Assembly: GCA_902789735.1 (NCBI GenBank)
Contig: CADAOZ010000002.1
Coordinates: 62,001 to 126,000, forward strand
Direction of reading: 5' to 3'
From: an uncultured Lachnospiraceae bacterium
Lineage (GTDB): Bacteria; Bacillota; Clostridia; Lachnospirales; Lachnospiraceae
DNA: 64,000 nt
Shown: positions 26,118 through 35,936 of the stretch, in pieces
Layout of the letters: each line of letters begins with the position of its first letter
Position numbering within the stretch: the stretch's first letter is position 1
Translations under genes and position numbers: made by a program
Notes under the pieces: model-generated
Database searches by the model: none
The model's input: only the letters and a program-made list of their open reading frames with translations
Told to the model about the DNA's origin: nothing

Positions 26118-28385
26118 TCAGTGACCGCGGTAATAGTTGATCAGACAGCCGTCCGCGATGATCTGTCTTTCATCTTCTGTCAGGTCGCCGGTGGATACCG
26201 CGAATTTACTTACACTGCCGTCTGCCTTGATGACATAGGCGTCAAAGTCATTGACCCCGTTGAGGATATGACTGCGGATACCGGGCACAAATACGAAATC
26301 TCCCAGCGCCAGTACCTCCGGCGTCTCTGTCAGCAGGGGTGCCATGCCCCAGTTGATACAGTTGGACCGGTATCTCTTGGTAGCATATTCCCTGGCAATA
26401 TTGGCGGCCGCTCCCAGCACTCTCTGACAGCTGGCGGCCTGTTCGCGGGCTGAACCGTCACCGGGCTTATTGGCGTAAATGGTGGATCCGATGACCGTTG
26501 CTGCCGGATCATTGGCAACGCCGGCCCTGTCCAGAGCGGCATACACAGCGGCGACTTCCGCGCCGGGATCCGTGCCCGCTTCCCGGGCTGCTTCCAGCCT
26601 GTGAATCTCTTTGGCCCTGCCGACATAATCGGGATCCTTGCGGGACAGGGTAAATTCCGCCAGCCGCAGCGGATTGGAGCGGAAGGAAGATGTCTCACCG
26701 GAAGGAATCAGTTCATCTGTCGTTGTAACAGGATCTGTAATATAGGAGGCCACCTTCAGGAGCAGGTCCTCGCTCAGGGCAGGCTGTTCCGGCCAGTCCT
26801 TGATATTGGGCCCCATTTTCAGCTCATATTCCGGCTCGGCTTTGCCCCAGCCGTTATAGATACGCTTTTCATATACGCCGCTGTCAAAATGATAGACAGG
26901 GGTGCTGTATTCCACATCCAGATCTGTCGCGGGCGTCAGCCTGCCGCCATTAACGGCTGTAGCCGCGATCGACCGGGCGTCCATGAGGGCAACGGCCGCC
27001 ATCTGGCCTTCGCCGGGCTTGGAGCCTTCCCGGTTAGGGAAGTTGCGGGTGGTATGACGGATGGAGAACTCGCCGTTGGCAGGGGTATCCCCCGCGCCGA
27101 AGCAGGGTCCGCAGAAGCATTCCCGGATGATGGCACCGGACCCGGCGATATCATAGAGGGCGCCGTTCTTCATCAGCTCCCTGTAGGCAGGCATGGAGCC
27201 CGGATAGACCGACATGGTAAAGGTGCCGCTGCCGCAGCTGTGTCCGCGCAGGATATCCGCGACTGCCACAATATTATCAAAAGTTCCGCCTGAACAGCCG
27301 GCAACGATGCCCTGGTCTACATAGATCTGGCCGCCGCGGACCTTGGAGTCCAGATCCATGGCCGCGCCCTTGATCTGGCGGTTGGCCCTTTCCTGATACT
27401 CGTGCATGATATCCGCGGGATTCTCCAGCAGCTCCCGGATGGGCATGGCATAGCTGGGATGCATGGGAAGGGCGATCGTAGGCTCGATGGAGCTGAGATC
27501 CACATATACACAGCCGTCATAATAGGCGACCGGAGCCGGCTCCAGCTTCTGATAAGCTTCCGGACGGCCATGGACCGCAAAATAGGCTTCCGTCTTCTCA
27601 TCCGTCACCCAGACGGAGGACCAGCAGGTGGTCTCAGTCGTCATGACATCGATCCCGTTCCTGTATTCAATGGGCAGGCCGGCTACGCCGGGGCCCACAA
27701 ATTCCATAACTTTGTTCTTGACATAGCCGTTGGCATAGGTGGCGCCGACCAGAGACAGGGCCACATCATGGGGACCTACGCCGGGGCGGGGGCTGCCGGT
27801 CAGATAGATGGCCACCACACCGGGACGGGCCATGTCATAGGTACGGCCTACCAGCTGTTTGGCCAGTTCACCGCCGCCTTCTCCTACCGCCAGAGTGCCC
27901 AGGGCACCGTAACGGGTATGGGAATCCGAACCCAGGATCATGCGGCCGCATCCTGCCATCAGCTCCCGGTTGACCGAATGGATGACGGCCATATTGGTAG
28001 GCACATAGATGCCGCCGTATTTATGGGCCGCCGAAAGGGCGAACTTGTGGTCATCCTCATTGATGGTGCCGCCCACCGCGCACAGGGAATTGTGGCAGTT
28101 GGTCAGGACATAGGGCATGGGGAATTCCTTCATACCGGAGGACCGGGCAGTCTGGATAATGCCTACATAAGTAATATCATGGCTGGTCAGAGAATCGTAG
28201 CGCATCTGCAGATGCTCCATATCCTCTGTTGTATTATGCGATTTCAGGATTCCGTATGCGATCGTCCCTTCAGACGCCTGCTCCCTGGTGACCGGTCTGC
28301 CGGCCGCGGCTGCCGCTTCTGCCGCGTCCGTCATAAGCTCTGTTCCGTTCACCAGGTATACGCCGCCTTCGTAAAGCTTGATCAT
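26118..28385 (-). CDS. Aconitase-family hydratase, YbhJ-like
   Basis: Iron-sulfur dehydratase-type enzyme of 755 residues. Aconitase-superfamily marks are LGSDSHTRYGALGTLAVGEG (about residue 150), the first cluster cysteine in VAGCSGGTFDN (about 390), and the CFCGPCFGAGD cluster pair (about 450), which supply three Fe-S ligands. Length and the split motif spacing resemble E. coli YbhJ, a hydratase of unknown substrate, rather than AcnA, AcnB or LeuC. It stands alone between terminators, with TATAAT at about 28510. Citrate or another tricarboxylate is only a guess. Confidence 0.85.
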   Translation of the reverse strand: MIKLYEGGVYLVNGTELMTDAAEAAAAAGRPVTREQASEGTIAYGILKSHNTTEDMEHLQMRYDSLTSHDITYVGIIQTARSSGMKEFPMPYVLTNCHNSLCAVGGTINEDDHKFALSAAHKYGGIYVPTNMAVIHSVNRELMAGCGRMILGSDSHTRYGALGTLAVGEGGGELAKQLVGRTYDMARPGVVAIYLTGSPRPGVGPHDVALSLVGATYANGYVKNKVMEFVGPGVAGLPIEYRNGIDVMTTETTCWSSVWVTDEKTEAYFAVHGRPEAYQKLEPAPVAYYDGCVYVDLSSIEPTIALPMHPSYAMPIRELLENPADIMHEYQERANRQIKGAAMDLDSKVRGGQIYVDQGIVAGCSGGTFDNIVAVADILRGHSCGSGTFTMSVYPGSMPAYRELMKNGALYDIAGSGAIIRECFCGPCFGAGDTPANGEFSIRHTTRNFPNREGSKPGEGQMAAVALMDARSIAATAVNGGRLTPATDLDVEYSTPVYHFDSGVYEKRIYNGWGKAEPEYELKMGPNIKDWPEQPALSEDLLLKVASYITDPVTTTDELIPSGETSSFRSNPLRLAEFTLSRKDPDYVGRAKEIHRLEAAREAGTDPGAEVAAVYAALDRAGVANDPAATVIGSTIYANKPGDGSAREQAASCQRVLGAAANIAREYATKRYRSNCINWGMAPLLTETPEVLALGDFVFVPGIRSHILNGVNDFDAYVIKADGSVSKFAVSTGDLTEDERQIIADGCLINYYRGH

Positions 28386-28530
28386 ATCTTCTGTTCCGCC
28401 TTTCTTCGTTTCATTTATTCACCTGTACGCCGTCTTTCCGCCTTCTGTTTGCTCTGCCGGTGTGAAGCCGGCAGGCACCCGGATTGTATACAGGTATTCA
28501 CCCAACTATTATACACAAAAAAATCCCGAT
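28386..28530 (-). promoter_or_regulatory. Leader and -10 box of the hydratase gene
   Basis: Minus strand TATAAT at 28508-28513, preceded by a T7 tract and with only a poor -35. The approximately 120-nt leader contains a GCCGG/CCGGC stem near 28460-28480. No named riboswitch is recognised. Confidence 0.45.
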
Positions 28531-28590
28531 TGCATACTCTTAATATCATCCCGGGCCCGGGCGGCCGGACCGGCCTTCCGCTTCTCATGG

Positions 28591-28633
28591 CAAAAAACCT
28601 GTCCGGATCTCCCGGGCAGGAGTTCCGGACAGG
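28591..28633 (-). terminator. Terminator after dus
   Basis: A 10-bp perfect stem, CCTGTCCGGA/TCCGGACAGG (28598-28607 with 28624-28633), followed on the minus strand by T6 (28592-28597). It likely ends the opp-coaX-dus transcript. Confidence 0.85.
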
Positions 28634-28655
28634 CTGTATCCGCACTGTTTTCGCT

Positions 28656-29672
28656 TCAGGTCACATTGAATCCCAGAGGATCCAGGCCGCCCCGTTCGGG
28701 AATGACCATGGGACAGGTATTGAAGAGGACCCGTACCGCCCCCTCATATTCCACGGGAGAACGGGCCTTATATATGCTTTTGATCTGTCTGCCGCCGTCC
28801 GGAAAGAGCACAGCCATATGGGCCCAGAGCTCCTTCATGCGGTTGACCAGCGGGCCGCCGCCCGGCATGACCTGCCGATAAGCCGCGTAGAGGCTGTCAT
28901 GGAAGTGGTGCAGTTCCGCTTTGGTCAGGCCCTCTCCCCCTTTCAGCTGCCGGGCCAGGGCCGGATTGCGCAGCATGCCCCGTCCGGTCATGACAGCATG
29001 GACCCGGGGAAAGCGGCGCCGGATCTCTGCCAGATCCTCCGCATTGTAAATATTCCCGTTATAGCATACAGGCGCTTTTCCGCCCCGGTCCTCATAGACC
29101 TGCAGAAGCTGTCCAAACCTGTCCAGATCCGGCAGGCCCTTGTAATACTGCTCCCGGGTCCTTGGGTGGACGATCAGTTCTGTCAGGGGATAACGGGCAT
29201 AGATCTCAAACAGCCTGTCTGCCTGCTCTGTATCCTCCAGGCCGATCCGTGTCTTGAGGGAGATACCGGGGCCCTTTTCCCGGCAGCCTTCAAAGATTTC
29301 CTCCAGAAAGCAGTCCAGAAGACCGGGATCCTGCAGCATTCCCGCTCCCTTGCGTTTCCGGACCACCGTCCCGACCGGGCAGCCCAGATTCAGGTTGACT
29401 TCCCTGTAGCCCAGGTCCGCAATACAGCGGGCAGCCCAGATAAAGTCCCCGCTGTGATTGGTCAGGATCTGCGGGACCAGGACCTGGTTCCGGTTATGGG
29501 CAGGATCCATGTCCTCCCGTTCCCGGTGCTTGAAGCTGCGGGTATGGGTCGCGGCGGCGAAAGGGGAAAAGTATTTGTCATAGCCCCCGAAACCGGCAGC
29601 CAGGGTCTCCCTGTAAATATAGCCCGTGATCCCTTCCATGGGGGCCGCGTATATCTGCACCGCGGCGCTCAT
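28656..29672 (-). CDS. tRNA-dihydrouridine synthase
   Basis: FMN enzyme that reduces uridine in tRNA to dihydrouridine. It has 338 residues in a TIM barrel. Motifs are YAAPMEGITGYIYRE at the N-terminus, VNLNLGCPVGTVVRKRKGAG with the catalytic cysteine at about residue 97, HPRTREQYYKG (substrate loop), and VCYNGNIYNAED and VMTGRGMLRNP (FMN phosphate contacts). Its ATG overlaps the coaX stop by 4 bases. The DusA/B/C subtype is not assigned. Confidence 0.93.
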   Translation of the reverse strand: MSAAVQIYAAPMEGITGYIYRETLAAGFGGYDKYFSPFAAATHTRSFKHREREDMDPAHNRNQVLVPQILTNHSGDFIWAARCIADLGYREVNLNLGCPVGTVVRKRKGAGMLQDPGLLDCFLEEIFEGCREKGPGISLKTRIGLEDTEQADRLFEIYARYPLTELIVHPRTREQYYKGLPDLDRFGQLLQVYEDRGGKAPVCYNGNIYNAEDLAEIRRRFPRVHAVMTGRGMLRNPALARQLKGGEGLTKAELHHFHDSLYAAYRQVMPGGGPLVNRMKELWAHMAVLFPDGGRQIKSIYKARSPVEYEGAVRVLFNTCPMVIPERGGLDPLGFNVT

Positions 29673-30454
29673 GTCCTTCGTTTCTTAGGGTGGTTCTTAT
29701 TCCAGATCACATACAGGCCCCGGAAAAGCAGGTCGGGATCGATGGTGATCTCGTGACGGCAGCCCGGACAGATCAGGCCGGCCAGTCCGCCTGTCGCCAC
29801 GACCGTGGTGTCCGCTCCCAGTTCTTCCTTGAAACGGTCCACAACGCCATCCAGCTGTCCGCAGGCCCCATAGATGATGCCGGTCTTGATCGCATCGATG
29901 GTATTGGTCGCGATCACCTTCTGGGGGGTGACCAGATCAATACTGGGAAGGAGTGACGTTCCCTGGGTCAGGGCGTTCAGGGAGATGGCGACGCCAGGCA
30001 TAATGCAGCCGCCGATATAGCGCCCTTTTTCATTTACAACAGTAATAGTGGTAGCTGTGCCCATGTCTATAATGATACAGGGCAGTTTGTAAAAATTTTT
30101 GGCCGCCACCGCGGTGGCAACCAGATCGGCGCCGATCGTGCCGGGGTCATCCAGGCCGATATCCAGGCCCGTACGGATGCCGGCGCCCACGACCAGGGCG
30201 TCCATGCCCGCCAGAATGCTGACGGCCTTCTTCAGGACCGTTGTGACCGGAGGAACAACGGAGGATATAATGGCGCCCTCACATTTGGACAGGTCCGCCC
30301 CGCCCAGTTCCAGAATGGTCTTGATATCCGCCGCATATTCATACTCTGTTTTGGTCAGATTGGTCTCCATCCGCATGGTGGGACCGATGCTGCCGTCCTG
30401 ATGGATGATTCCCAGTACGATATGGGAATTTCCTGTATCGATTGCAAGGATCAT
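29669..30454 (-). CDS. coaX: Type III pantothenate kinase
   Basis: Phosphorylates pantothenate, the first step of coenzyme A synthesis. It has 261 residues in the ASKHA fold. Motifs are ILAIDTGNSHIVLGI (phosphate loop), DDPGTIGADLVATAVAAK (substrate and metal region) and IIDMGTATTITVV. The start at 30454 is chosen for AGGAG just upstream; the longer frame overlaps oppF. It lies 20 bp after oppF and overlaps dus by 4 bp, so it may be cotranscribed with the opp operon. Confidence 0.94.
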   Translation of the reverse strand: MILAIDTGNSHIVLGIIHQDGSIGPTMRMETNLTKTEYEYAADIKTILELGGADLSKCEGAIISSVVPPVTTVLKKAVSILAGMDALVVGAGIRTGLDIGLDDPGTIGADLVATAVAAKNFYKLPCIIIDMGTATTITVVNEKGRYIGGCIMPGVAISLNALTQGTSLLPSIDLVTPQKVIATNTIDAIKTGIIYGACGQLDGVVDRFKEELGADTTVVATGGLAGLICPGCRHEITIDPDLLFRGLYVIWNKNHPKKRRT

Positions 30455-30474
30455 AGGATTCTCCTTTCCTGTAT

Positions 30475-31446
30475 TTACAGATAAAAACAACGGACCAGAT
30501 GCTCTTCCTCGCCCCTGTAGGCCTTATTGCGCAGTTCCGGTACTTTTTTACACTTGTCCGTAGCATGGGGACAACGATGGTAAAAAGCGCAGGCCCCCTC
30601 CACCGGAGGGCGGAAACGTTCCAGCAGGGCCCTGTCACCGTCATCCTCCGACGCGTAATCGGGAATGGCGCTGAGCAGCAGCCGGGTATAAGGATGCATG
30701 GGGTCATTGTAGACCGCGTCCGCGGTCCCCATCTCCACGATGCTGCCTTTATACATGACAGCAATCCGGTCGCACAGATAATAGACCACGTTCAGATTAT
30801 GGGATATAAAGAGCATGGAAAAATCCCGTTCAACATCAATGGTCCGGAACAGGTTGAGAATCTGGGAACCTACGGATACATCCAGGGCGGAGATCGCCTC
30901 ATCCGCGATGATCAGTTCGGGTTCCAGCATCAGAGCCGCCCCGATGCAGACTCTCTGCCGCTGCCCGCCGGACAGCTCCCGGGGATAACGGTCCGCGTAG
31001 GAGGCGTCCAGACCGACAGTTTCCAGCATGGCGCGGACTGCCGCTTCCTGCTCCTTGGGCGTCCCGATTCCATGGGCCATCAGAGGCTCTTTCATGGTGT
31101 CCCCTATGGTCCTGCGGGGGTTCATGGCGCTCAGGGGGTCCTGGAAGACCGCCTGGATGTGCCTGGTAAACTCTTTCCGGCTGACCCTGCCATGTTCCAG
31201 GCCGGCCACGGTGATTTTCCCCTCATAGGGAATCAGGCCCAGGATGGCGTTTCCCAGTGTGGATTTGCCGCAGCCGCTCTCTCCTACCAGGCCGAAGAAC
31301 TCGTCCTTTCCGATGGTCAGGCTGACATCCTGAAGGACCTGGCTTCGCTTCCGGTTCCGGAGGATTCCCAGGCCGTTGTCCGAATAATAATTGCTGACAT
31401 GCTCTACCCGCAGAATATCCTCTCCGGCAGGCTTTGTGTTATCCAT
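30475..31446 (-). CDS. oppF: Peptide ABC transporter ATP-binding protein OppF
   Basis: One of two ATPases powering the Opp importer. It has 323 residues from MDNTKPAGEDILRVEHV. Walker A is GESGCGKST, the signature is ELSGGQRQRV, and Walker B is LIIADEAISALD, with Ala where many ATPases have Pro (DEA rather than DEP). The C-terminal cysteine-rich tail CAFYHRCPHATDKCKK is typical of the Opp ATPase C-terminal domain. It has a frame open further upstream that lies inside oppD and is not used. It lies 46 bp after oppD. Confidence 0.94.
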   Translation of the reverse strand: MDNTKPAGEDILRVEHVSNYYSDNGLGILRNRKRSQVLQDVSLTIGKDEFFGLVGESGCGKSTLGNAILGLIPYEGKITVAGLEHGRVSRKEFTRHIQAVFQDPLSAMNPRRTIGDTMKEPLMAHGIGTPKEQEAAVRAMLETVGLDASYADRYPRELSGGQRQRVCIGAALMLEPELIIADEAISALDVSVGSQILNLFRTIDVERDFSMLFISHNLNVVYYLCDRIAVMYKGSIVEMGTADAVYNDPMHPYTRLLLSAIPDYASEDDGDRALLERFRPPVEGACAFYHRCPHATDKCKKVPELRNKAYRGEEEHLVRCFYL

Positions 31447-31492
31447 GCGATTTCCTCCCGCACTGAAGGCAGGCCGTTGTCCGGCTGCCGGA

Positions 31493-32464
31493 TCAGTCAA
31501 ACATATGACAGTAAACAATGTGGTCTTTGGCCAGCTCGCGACATTCCGGGAAAGTCTGCCTGCAGACCTCCATGGTATGGCCGCAGCGGGGGGCAAAGGG
31601 ACAGGGTTCCCGGGGATCCATGGTGGAAGGAACTCTGCCGGGAATGCAGATCAGATCCTTCCCCTTCTGGTCTCTTGTGGGAATGGACCGGATCAGCCCC
31701 TTGGTATACTGGTGGGCCGGATGATTCAGGATATCCCTTGTTCTGCCCCGTTCCACGATCTTGCCCGCGTACATGATCAGGACTCTGTCGCAGATCCGGT
31801 TGATGACGCCCAGATCATGGGAGATAAAAAGGATCGTGGTTCCGAATTCCTCATTGACCCTTTTGAGCAGACTGAGCACATGGGCCTGGGTGGTCACGTC
31901 CAGAGCTGTGGTCGGTTCATCCGCCACCAGGATCCGGGGCCGGCAGATGGAGGCCATGGCGATCATGACACGCTGGCGCATGCCGCCCGACAGCTGATGG
32001 GGATAGCTTTTCATGATCTGTCCGGGATTCTGGATGCCCACTTCCGTCAGGAGCTCCAGGACCATGCGGTCGATTTCCGCGTCCGACAGGTCCTTTCTGT
32101 GCAGGCGCAGGGGCTCCCCCACCTGCCTGCCTATTTTGATCAGGGGATTCAGGCTGGTCATGGGTTCCTGATATATTATGGACAGCTCATTTCCGTTGAT
32201 CTGTCTCCTTCTTTCCGGAGTCACCCGGACCAGATCATCCTGTCCGAACAGGATCTGTCCGTCCATGACAAAAACATCATCCTTCATCAGGCCCATCAGG
32301 GTCATGACGGTCAGTGATTTGCCGCAGCCGGATTCTCCTACGATGCCCAGGATCTCGCCCTTTCTGACCTCAAAGGAAATATCGTCGACCGCTTTGTTGA
32401 CGGAACCGTCCCTTTCCGTAACGCCCAGTGTCAGATGTTTTACATTCAGCAGCGTTTCTTTCAT
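31493..32464 (-). CDS. oppD: Peptide ABC transporter ATP-binding protein OppD
   Basis: Second Opp ATPase, 323 residues. Walker A GESGCGKS, Q-loop YQEPMTSLNPL, signature QLSGGMRQRV, Walker B ILVADEPTTALD, H-loop FISHDLGV. The C-terminal CPFAPRCGHTMEVCRQ is the usual Opp tail. The gene lies 11 bp after oppC. Confidence 0.95.
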   Translation of the reverse strand: MKETLLNVKHLTLGVTERDGSVNKAVDDISFEVRKGEILGIVGESGCGKSLTVMTLMGLMKDDVFVMDGQILFGQDDLVRVTPERRRQINGNELSIIYQEPMTSLNPLIKIGRQVGEPLRLHRKDLSDAEIDRMVLELLTEVGIQNPGQIMKSYPHQLSGGMRQRVMIAMASICRPRILVADEPTTALDVTTQAHVLSLLKRVNEEFGTTILFISHDLGVINRICDRVLIMYAGKIVERGRTRDILNHPAHQYTKGLIRSIPTRDQKGKDLICIPGRVPSTMDPREPCPFAPRCGHTMEVCRQTFPECRELAKDHIVYCHMFD

Positions 32465-32475
32465 ACATGTATACC

Positions 32476-33276
32476 TCAGGCAAGATATCTCTTGCGGATT
32501 CCTTCACCGATCGAATTGAGTCCCATAATGGTCATGACGATCATGATACCCGGCGCTATGGCTGCCCATGGGGCATTATATATGATCGCCTGGGATTCCT
32601 GCAGCATCCTGCCCCAGCTGGGCGTAGGCGGCTGGATGCCCAGGCCCAGATAGCTCATGGCCGCTTCCGCCAGAATGGCATTGGACAGTCCGATCACGAT
32701 CGTGGACAGAAGCAGGGGAAAGGTATTGGGGAAAATATGGACCAGCAGGATCCGCAGGTCCGATACGCCGAACACCCGCAGATTACGGACGAACTCCGCG
32801 TTCTTGAACTGCAGGGTGGCGGTCCTGACGATTCTCGTAAAACTGGGCACAAATGTCACGCACAGGGCAATGACAATGGTGTATTTGCCGTAGGACAGGA
32901 TGGTCACAACGATCAGGGCGATCAGAATATCCGGGAAAGAGCTGACCGCGTCGATCAGGCGCATGATGATCTCGTCTACGGGACCGCCCAGATATCCGCT
33001 GATCAGGCCCAGGGCCGAAGCAATGACCGTACAGCTGCCCACGGTGGACAGGGCCACCAGCAGGGTAAAACGGCTGCCGGTGATGGCCCGGGAGAATATG
33101 TCTCTTCCGTAATTGTCCGTGCCGAACAGGTGCTGCAGAGAAGGAGCCAGCTGTCTGGCCGTCTTGTCCATGGCATTGATATCGTAAGGGGTATAAAAGA
33201 CGCTCAGGATAGCCAGAAAAAGAATGATCCCGGTCAGTATAAAGCCGATCCTGAACTCGATGGTACCTTTTTTCAC
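32476..33276 (-). CDS. oppC: Peptide ABC transporter permease OppC
   Basis: Membrane subunit of the importer, 266 residues with about six helices. The permease coupling motif is seen as FRNLRVFGVSDL-type sequence (FVRNLRVFGVSDLRILLVHI). A GTG start at 33276 is preferred: AGGAGG lies 6 nt upstream and the protein begins MKKGTIEFRIGF. Codons further upstream would overlap oppB. Confidence 0.9.
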   Translation of the reverse strand: MKKGTIEFRIGFILTGIILFLAILSVFYTPYDINAMDKTARQLAPSLQHLFGTDNYGRDIFSRAITGSRFTLLVALSTVGSCTVIASALGLISGYLGGPVDEIIMRLIDAVSSFPDILIALIVVTILSYGKYTIVIALCVTFVPSFTRIVRTATLQFKNAEFVRNLRVFGVSDLRILLVHIFPNTFPLLLSTIVIGLSNAILAEAAMSYLGLGIQPPTPSWGRMLQESQAIIYNAPWAAIAPGIMIVMTIMGLNSIGEGIRKRYLA

Positions 33277-33292
33277 GGGGCGTCCTCCTTCC

Positions 33293-34249
33293 TCAGCTGC
33301 GGTCAGACAGCCGGATCCTGGGATCAATGATCTGGATCACGATATCTACCAGGAAATTGATGACAACAATGATGACCGCGATATAGACGACCAGTGTCTG
33401 GGTCAGGGGAAAATCTCTGGAAGTCACGGAAGAGATCAGGAGCTTTCCGATGCCCGGTATCCCATATACCTGCTCAATGATGATACTGCCGGAAAGAACA
33501 GAGGCGATGATCATGCCGATCAGGGGCACTACCGCCACAATGGCGTTCTTGAAAACATGGACATAGAGAATGGCCGTCTCTCCTACGCCCTTGCCCCTGG
33601 CGGTCCGGACATAATCCTCCCGGAGCTGTTCCAGCATGGCGGTCCGCACGTATTTGACCAGGACCGCCGTCTGCGGTATGGCGACCGACAGGGCCGGCCA
33701 GAACATAAAGCGCAGACAACCGGCCCAGTCCCGGTCAAAGCTGATATAGCGTCCCGGGGTGAACCAGTGCAGGGTCAGGCCGAAGATCCAGATAAAGATG
33801 ATGCTCAGGAAAAAGTTCGGGAAGGAAATTCCCAGGATGTTGATGAAATTCAGGACATGTTCGCCCGGGGTATTACGCACCCTGGCCGAAAAGATACCCA
33901 GCGGTATCCCGATCAGCAGGATCAGGACCAGGGACATGACGCCCAGCAGCGTGGTCACCGGAATCCTGTCATGCATCAGGGAAGCCACAGGCATACGGTA
34001 TTTGATCGATGTACCGAAATCGCCCCGCAGGAATCCCGAGATCCAGTTCCTGTACTGGACGGTCAGCGGCATATTGGTCCCCAGCTTCTCCCGCAGGGCT
34101 TCTACTGCTTCCTCACTGGCCGAAGTGCCCAGGATCAGCCGGGCCGGATCTCCCGGAATCACGTGAAAGGCCACAAAAGTCATAAGTGAAATCAAAAATA
34201 CTGTCAGGATCAGGATCAGAAATTTTCTGATGAAATATTTCACGGTCAT
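33293..34249 (-). CDS. oppB: Peptide ABC transporter permease OppB
   Basis: Membrane subunit paired with OppC, 318 residues. The N-terminal KYFIRKFLILILTVFLISL is the first helix, followed by the typical HVIPGDPARLILG. The coupling loop is VRTARGKGVGETAILYVHVF. It follows the hairpin between oppA and oppB. Confidence 0.95.
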   Translation of the reverse strand: MTVKYFIRKFLILILTVFLISLMTFVAFHVIPGDPARLILGTSASEEAVEALREKLGTNMPLTVQYRNWISGFLRGDFGTSIKYRMPVASLMHDRIPVTTLLGVMSLVLILLIGIPLGIFSARVRNTPGEHVLNFINILGISFPNFFLSIIFIWIFGLTLHWFTPGRYISFDRDWAGCLRFMFWPALSVAIPQTAVLVKYVRTAMLEQLREDYVRTARGKGVGETAILYVHVFKNAIVAVVPLIGMIIASVLSGSIIIEQVYGIPGIGKLLISSVTSRDFPLTQTLVVYIAVIIVVINFLVDIVIQIIDPRIRLSDRS

Positions 34250-34309
34250 CCTCCGTATGCTGGTACCGGGCGGGCGGACCTGCCGCGGCTTAATTCTTCT
34301 GAAACAGAA

Positions 34310-34338
34310 ACCAGCCCGGCCTCAGCATGGCTGAGACC
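34310..34338 (-). terminator. Partial terminator between oppA and oppB
   Basis: Stem CCCGG-CTCAG/CTGAG-CCGGG (one mismatch, loop 5), followed on the minus strand by TGGTTTCTGTTT. Such attenuators often keep the binding protein above the permease level. Confidence 0.6.
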
Positions 34339-34362
34339 GGGCCCGAAAACGGTCCCGCAGTC

Positions 34363-35877
34363 TTATTGGACTTTGGAAACAGACGCGAAATCGATCGCGT
34401 AAAGCGGCGAGTCGGCACATCCTTCAAAAGAGGGCGCCCAGACTCTGACCGTGGAAATATCTTCGATGAAAACGCTGCAGCACTCATCACTGAGGATCTG
34501 CTGGGCTTCCATGAAAAGCCCTGTCTGCACGTCTTCGTCGGTTGCCGTGGTGGCTTCCTTATACTTGGCGTCAAAGGCATCTGACTTGTAATTGATAAAG
34601 TTGTTGCCCGCGTCAGACTGATATCTGCTCAGGTAAGCGGCAGGATAGGCAGTCGCTCCGTCCAGGGAGATAATCGTTGCCTCATAATCTCTGTTCGTAT
34701 AGACGCTGTCCAGCCAGGTGGCCCAGTCTACCTGTTCGATGTTCATGGTGATTCCGGCCTTGGCCAGCTGGTTGACCATGACCTGGGCAGAATCCACATG
34801 GACCGGATATACACTGGGAACCTTGACCGTAAAGCTGAAGCCGTCCTTATAGCCTGCCTCTTCCAGAAGCGTTTTGGCTTTGGCCGTATCCACCGCATAA
34901 TCATCGGCAGTCTCGGTATTGCAGTATCTGGCAAGACCGGGAATGACAGGTGTGCCGACGATCACCGCGTGCCCGTAATTGACCAGCTCATTTACCTCGT
35001 CGGCGTCGACCGCGTAAGCCACCGCCTGTCTGACTCTGACATCGTCAAAAGGTTTGACCGCGTTATTAAGGGCCAGCACCTGTACCGCGTTGGAATTGCT
35101 GTAATAGGGATTATATGTGCCCTCTTCCAGCTGGGATACGATACCGCCGTAAGCGCTGAAACCATCGATGCTGCCGGCCTGGAAAGCGGTCAGAAGCTCT
35201 GTCTGGTCTGCCAGGAAACGGACCTCTACCTCATCCAGATGGGCAGGCTCTCCCCAGTAATCATTATTCTTCACCAGAGTCACGTGATCCTGTACTTCGT
35301 AGTCAGAGAAGGCATAGGGGCCTGTGCCGACAGGCTGCAGGGCCAGTTCTCCGTTATCGTCGGATCCGGCGGGAACGATGGCCTGGACCATATAAGCCAG
35401 GAAGCCGATATCCGGCGTATTGAGGTTGATGGTGATCTTATTGCCGTCAACGCTGTAATCTTTGATATTATCAAAACCATTGATCTTGCTTTTGATGGCA
35501 AGATCGATGGAATAGGTAACGTCTTCCATGGTCACATCCTGGCCGTTATGGAATTTCACGCCGTCACGGAGGGTAAAGGTATAAGCGGAATCGCTGTCCC
35601 GGGTAACTTCGCTGGCCACAGCGGGCAGGAACTCCGAACCATCCTCATTGACCTTGACCAGGCCTTCATAAATGTTGTAGTAAATGCTCTTGGCGTCCGC
35701 GGTCGTGGATGTGAACGGATCAAAATTGTTGATTTCGGTCGACAGACCGTAAATGAATGTCCCTCCTTCTCCCGTACCTGCAGCCGCATCGCTGCTTCCC
35801 GCGGATTTCCCGCCGCATGCCGTCAGTGAAGCTGTCATAAGGACAGCGAGTACAGCTGCTGCAAATCTCTTTTTCAT
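34363..35877 (-). CDS. oppA: Peptide ABC transporter substrate-binding lipoprotein OppA
   Basis: Extracellular lipid-anchored peptide receptor. It has 504 residues from MKKRFAAAVLAVLMTASLTACGG, with a signal peptide and lipobox LTAC (Cys at about residue 20). The mature SBP family 5 fold is shown by the early sequence YGLSTEINNFDPFTSTTADA and by NTPDIGFLAYMVQAIV and DDVRVRQAVAYAVDADEV. A longer open frame reaches 35979 but lies in the structured leader. AAGGTGG precedes the ATG. Peptide length and preference are not predictable from this. Confidence 0.94.
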   Translation of the reverse strand: MKKRFAAAVLAVLMTASLTACGGKSAGSSDAAAGTGEGGTFIYGLSTEINNFDPFTSTTADAKSIYYNIYEGLVKVNEDGSEFLPAVASEVTRDSDSAYTFTLRDGVKFHNGQDVTMEDVTYSIDLAIKSKINGFDNIKDYSVDGNKITINLNTPDIGFLAYMVQAIVPAGSDDNGELALQPVGTGPYAFSDYEVQDHVTLVKNNDYWGEPAHLDEVEVRFLADQTELLTAFQAGSIDGFSAYGGIVSQLEEGTYNPYYSNSNAVQVLALNNAVKPFDDVRVRQAVAYAVDADEVNELVNYGHAVIVGTPVIPGLARYCNTETADDYAVDTAKAKTLLEEAGYKDGFSFTVKVPSVYPVHVDSAQVMVNQLAKAGITMNIEQVDWATWLDSVYTNRDYEATIISLDGATAYPAAYLSRYQSDAGNNFINYKSDAFDAKYKEATTATDEDVQTGLFMEAQQILSDECCSVFIEDISTVRVWAPSFEGCADSPLYAIDFASVSKVQ

Positions 35878-35936
35878 TTTTCCACCTTTCTTTTGTGGGT
35901 TTCCGGCTGCCCGTGCCCGCCGCAGCGGATCAACAC

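Noticed and set aside
27402-29756. Plus-strand open frame of 784 codons opposite the hydratase and dus genes
   Set aside because: No domain seen, and it spans a real terminator and promoter.
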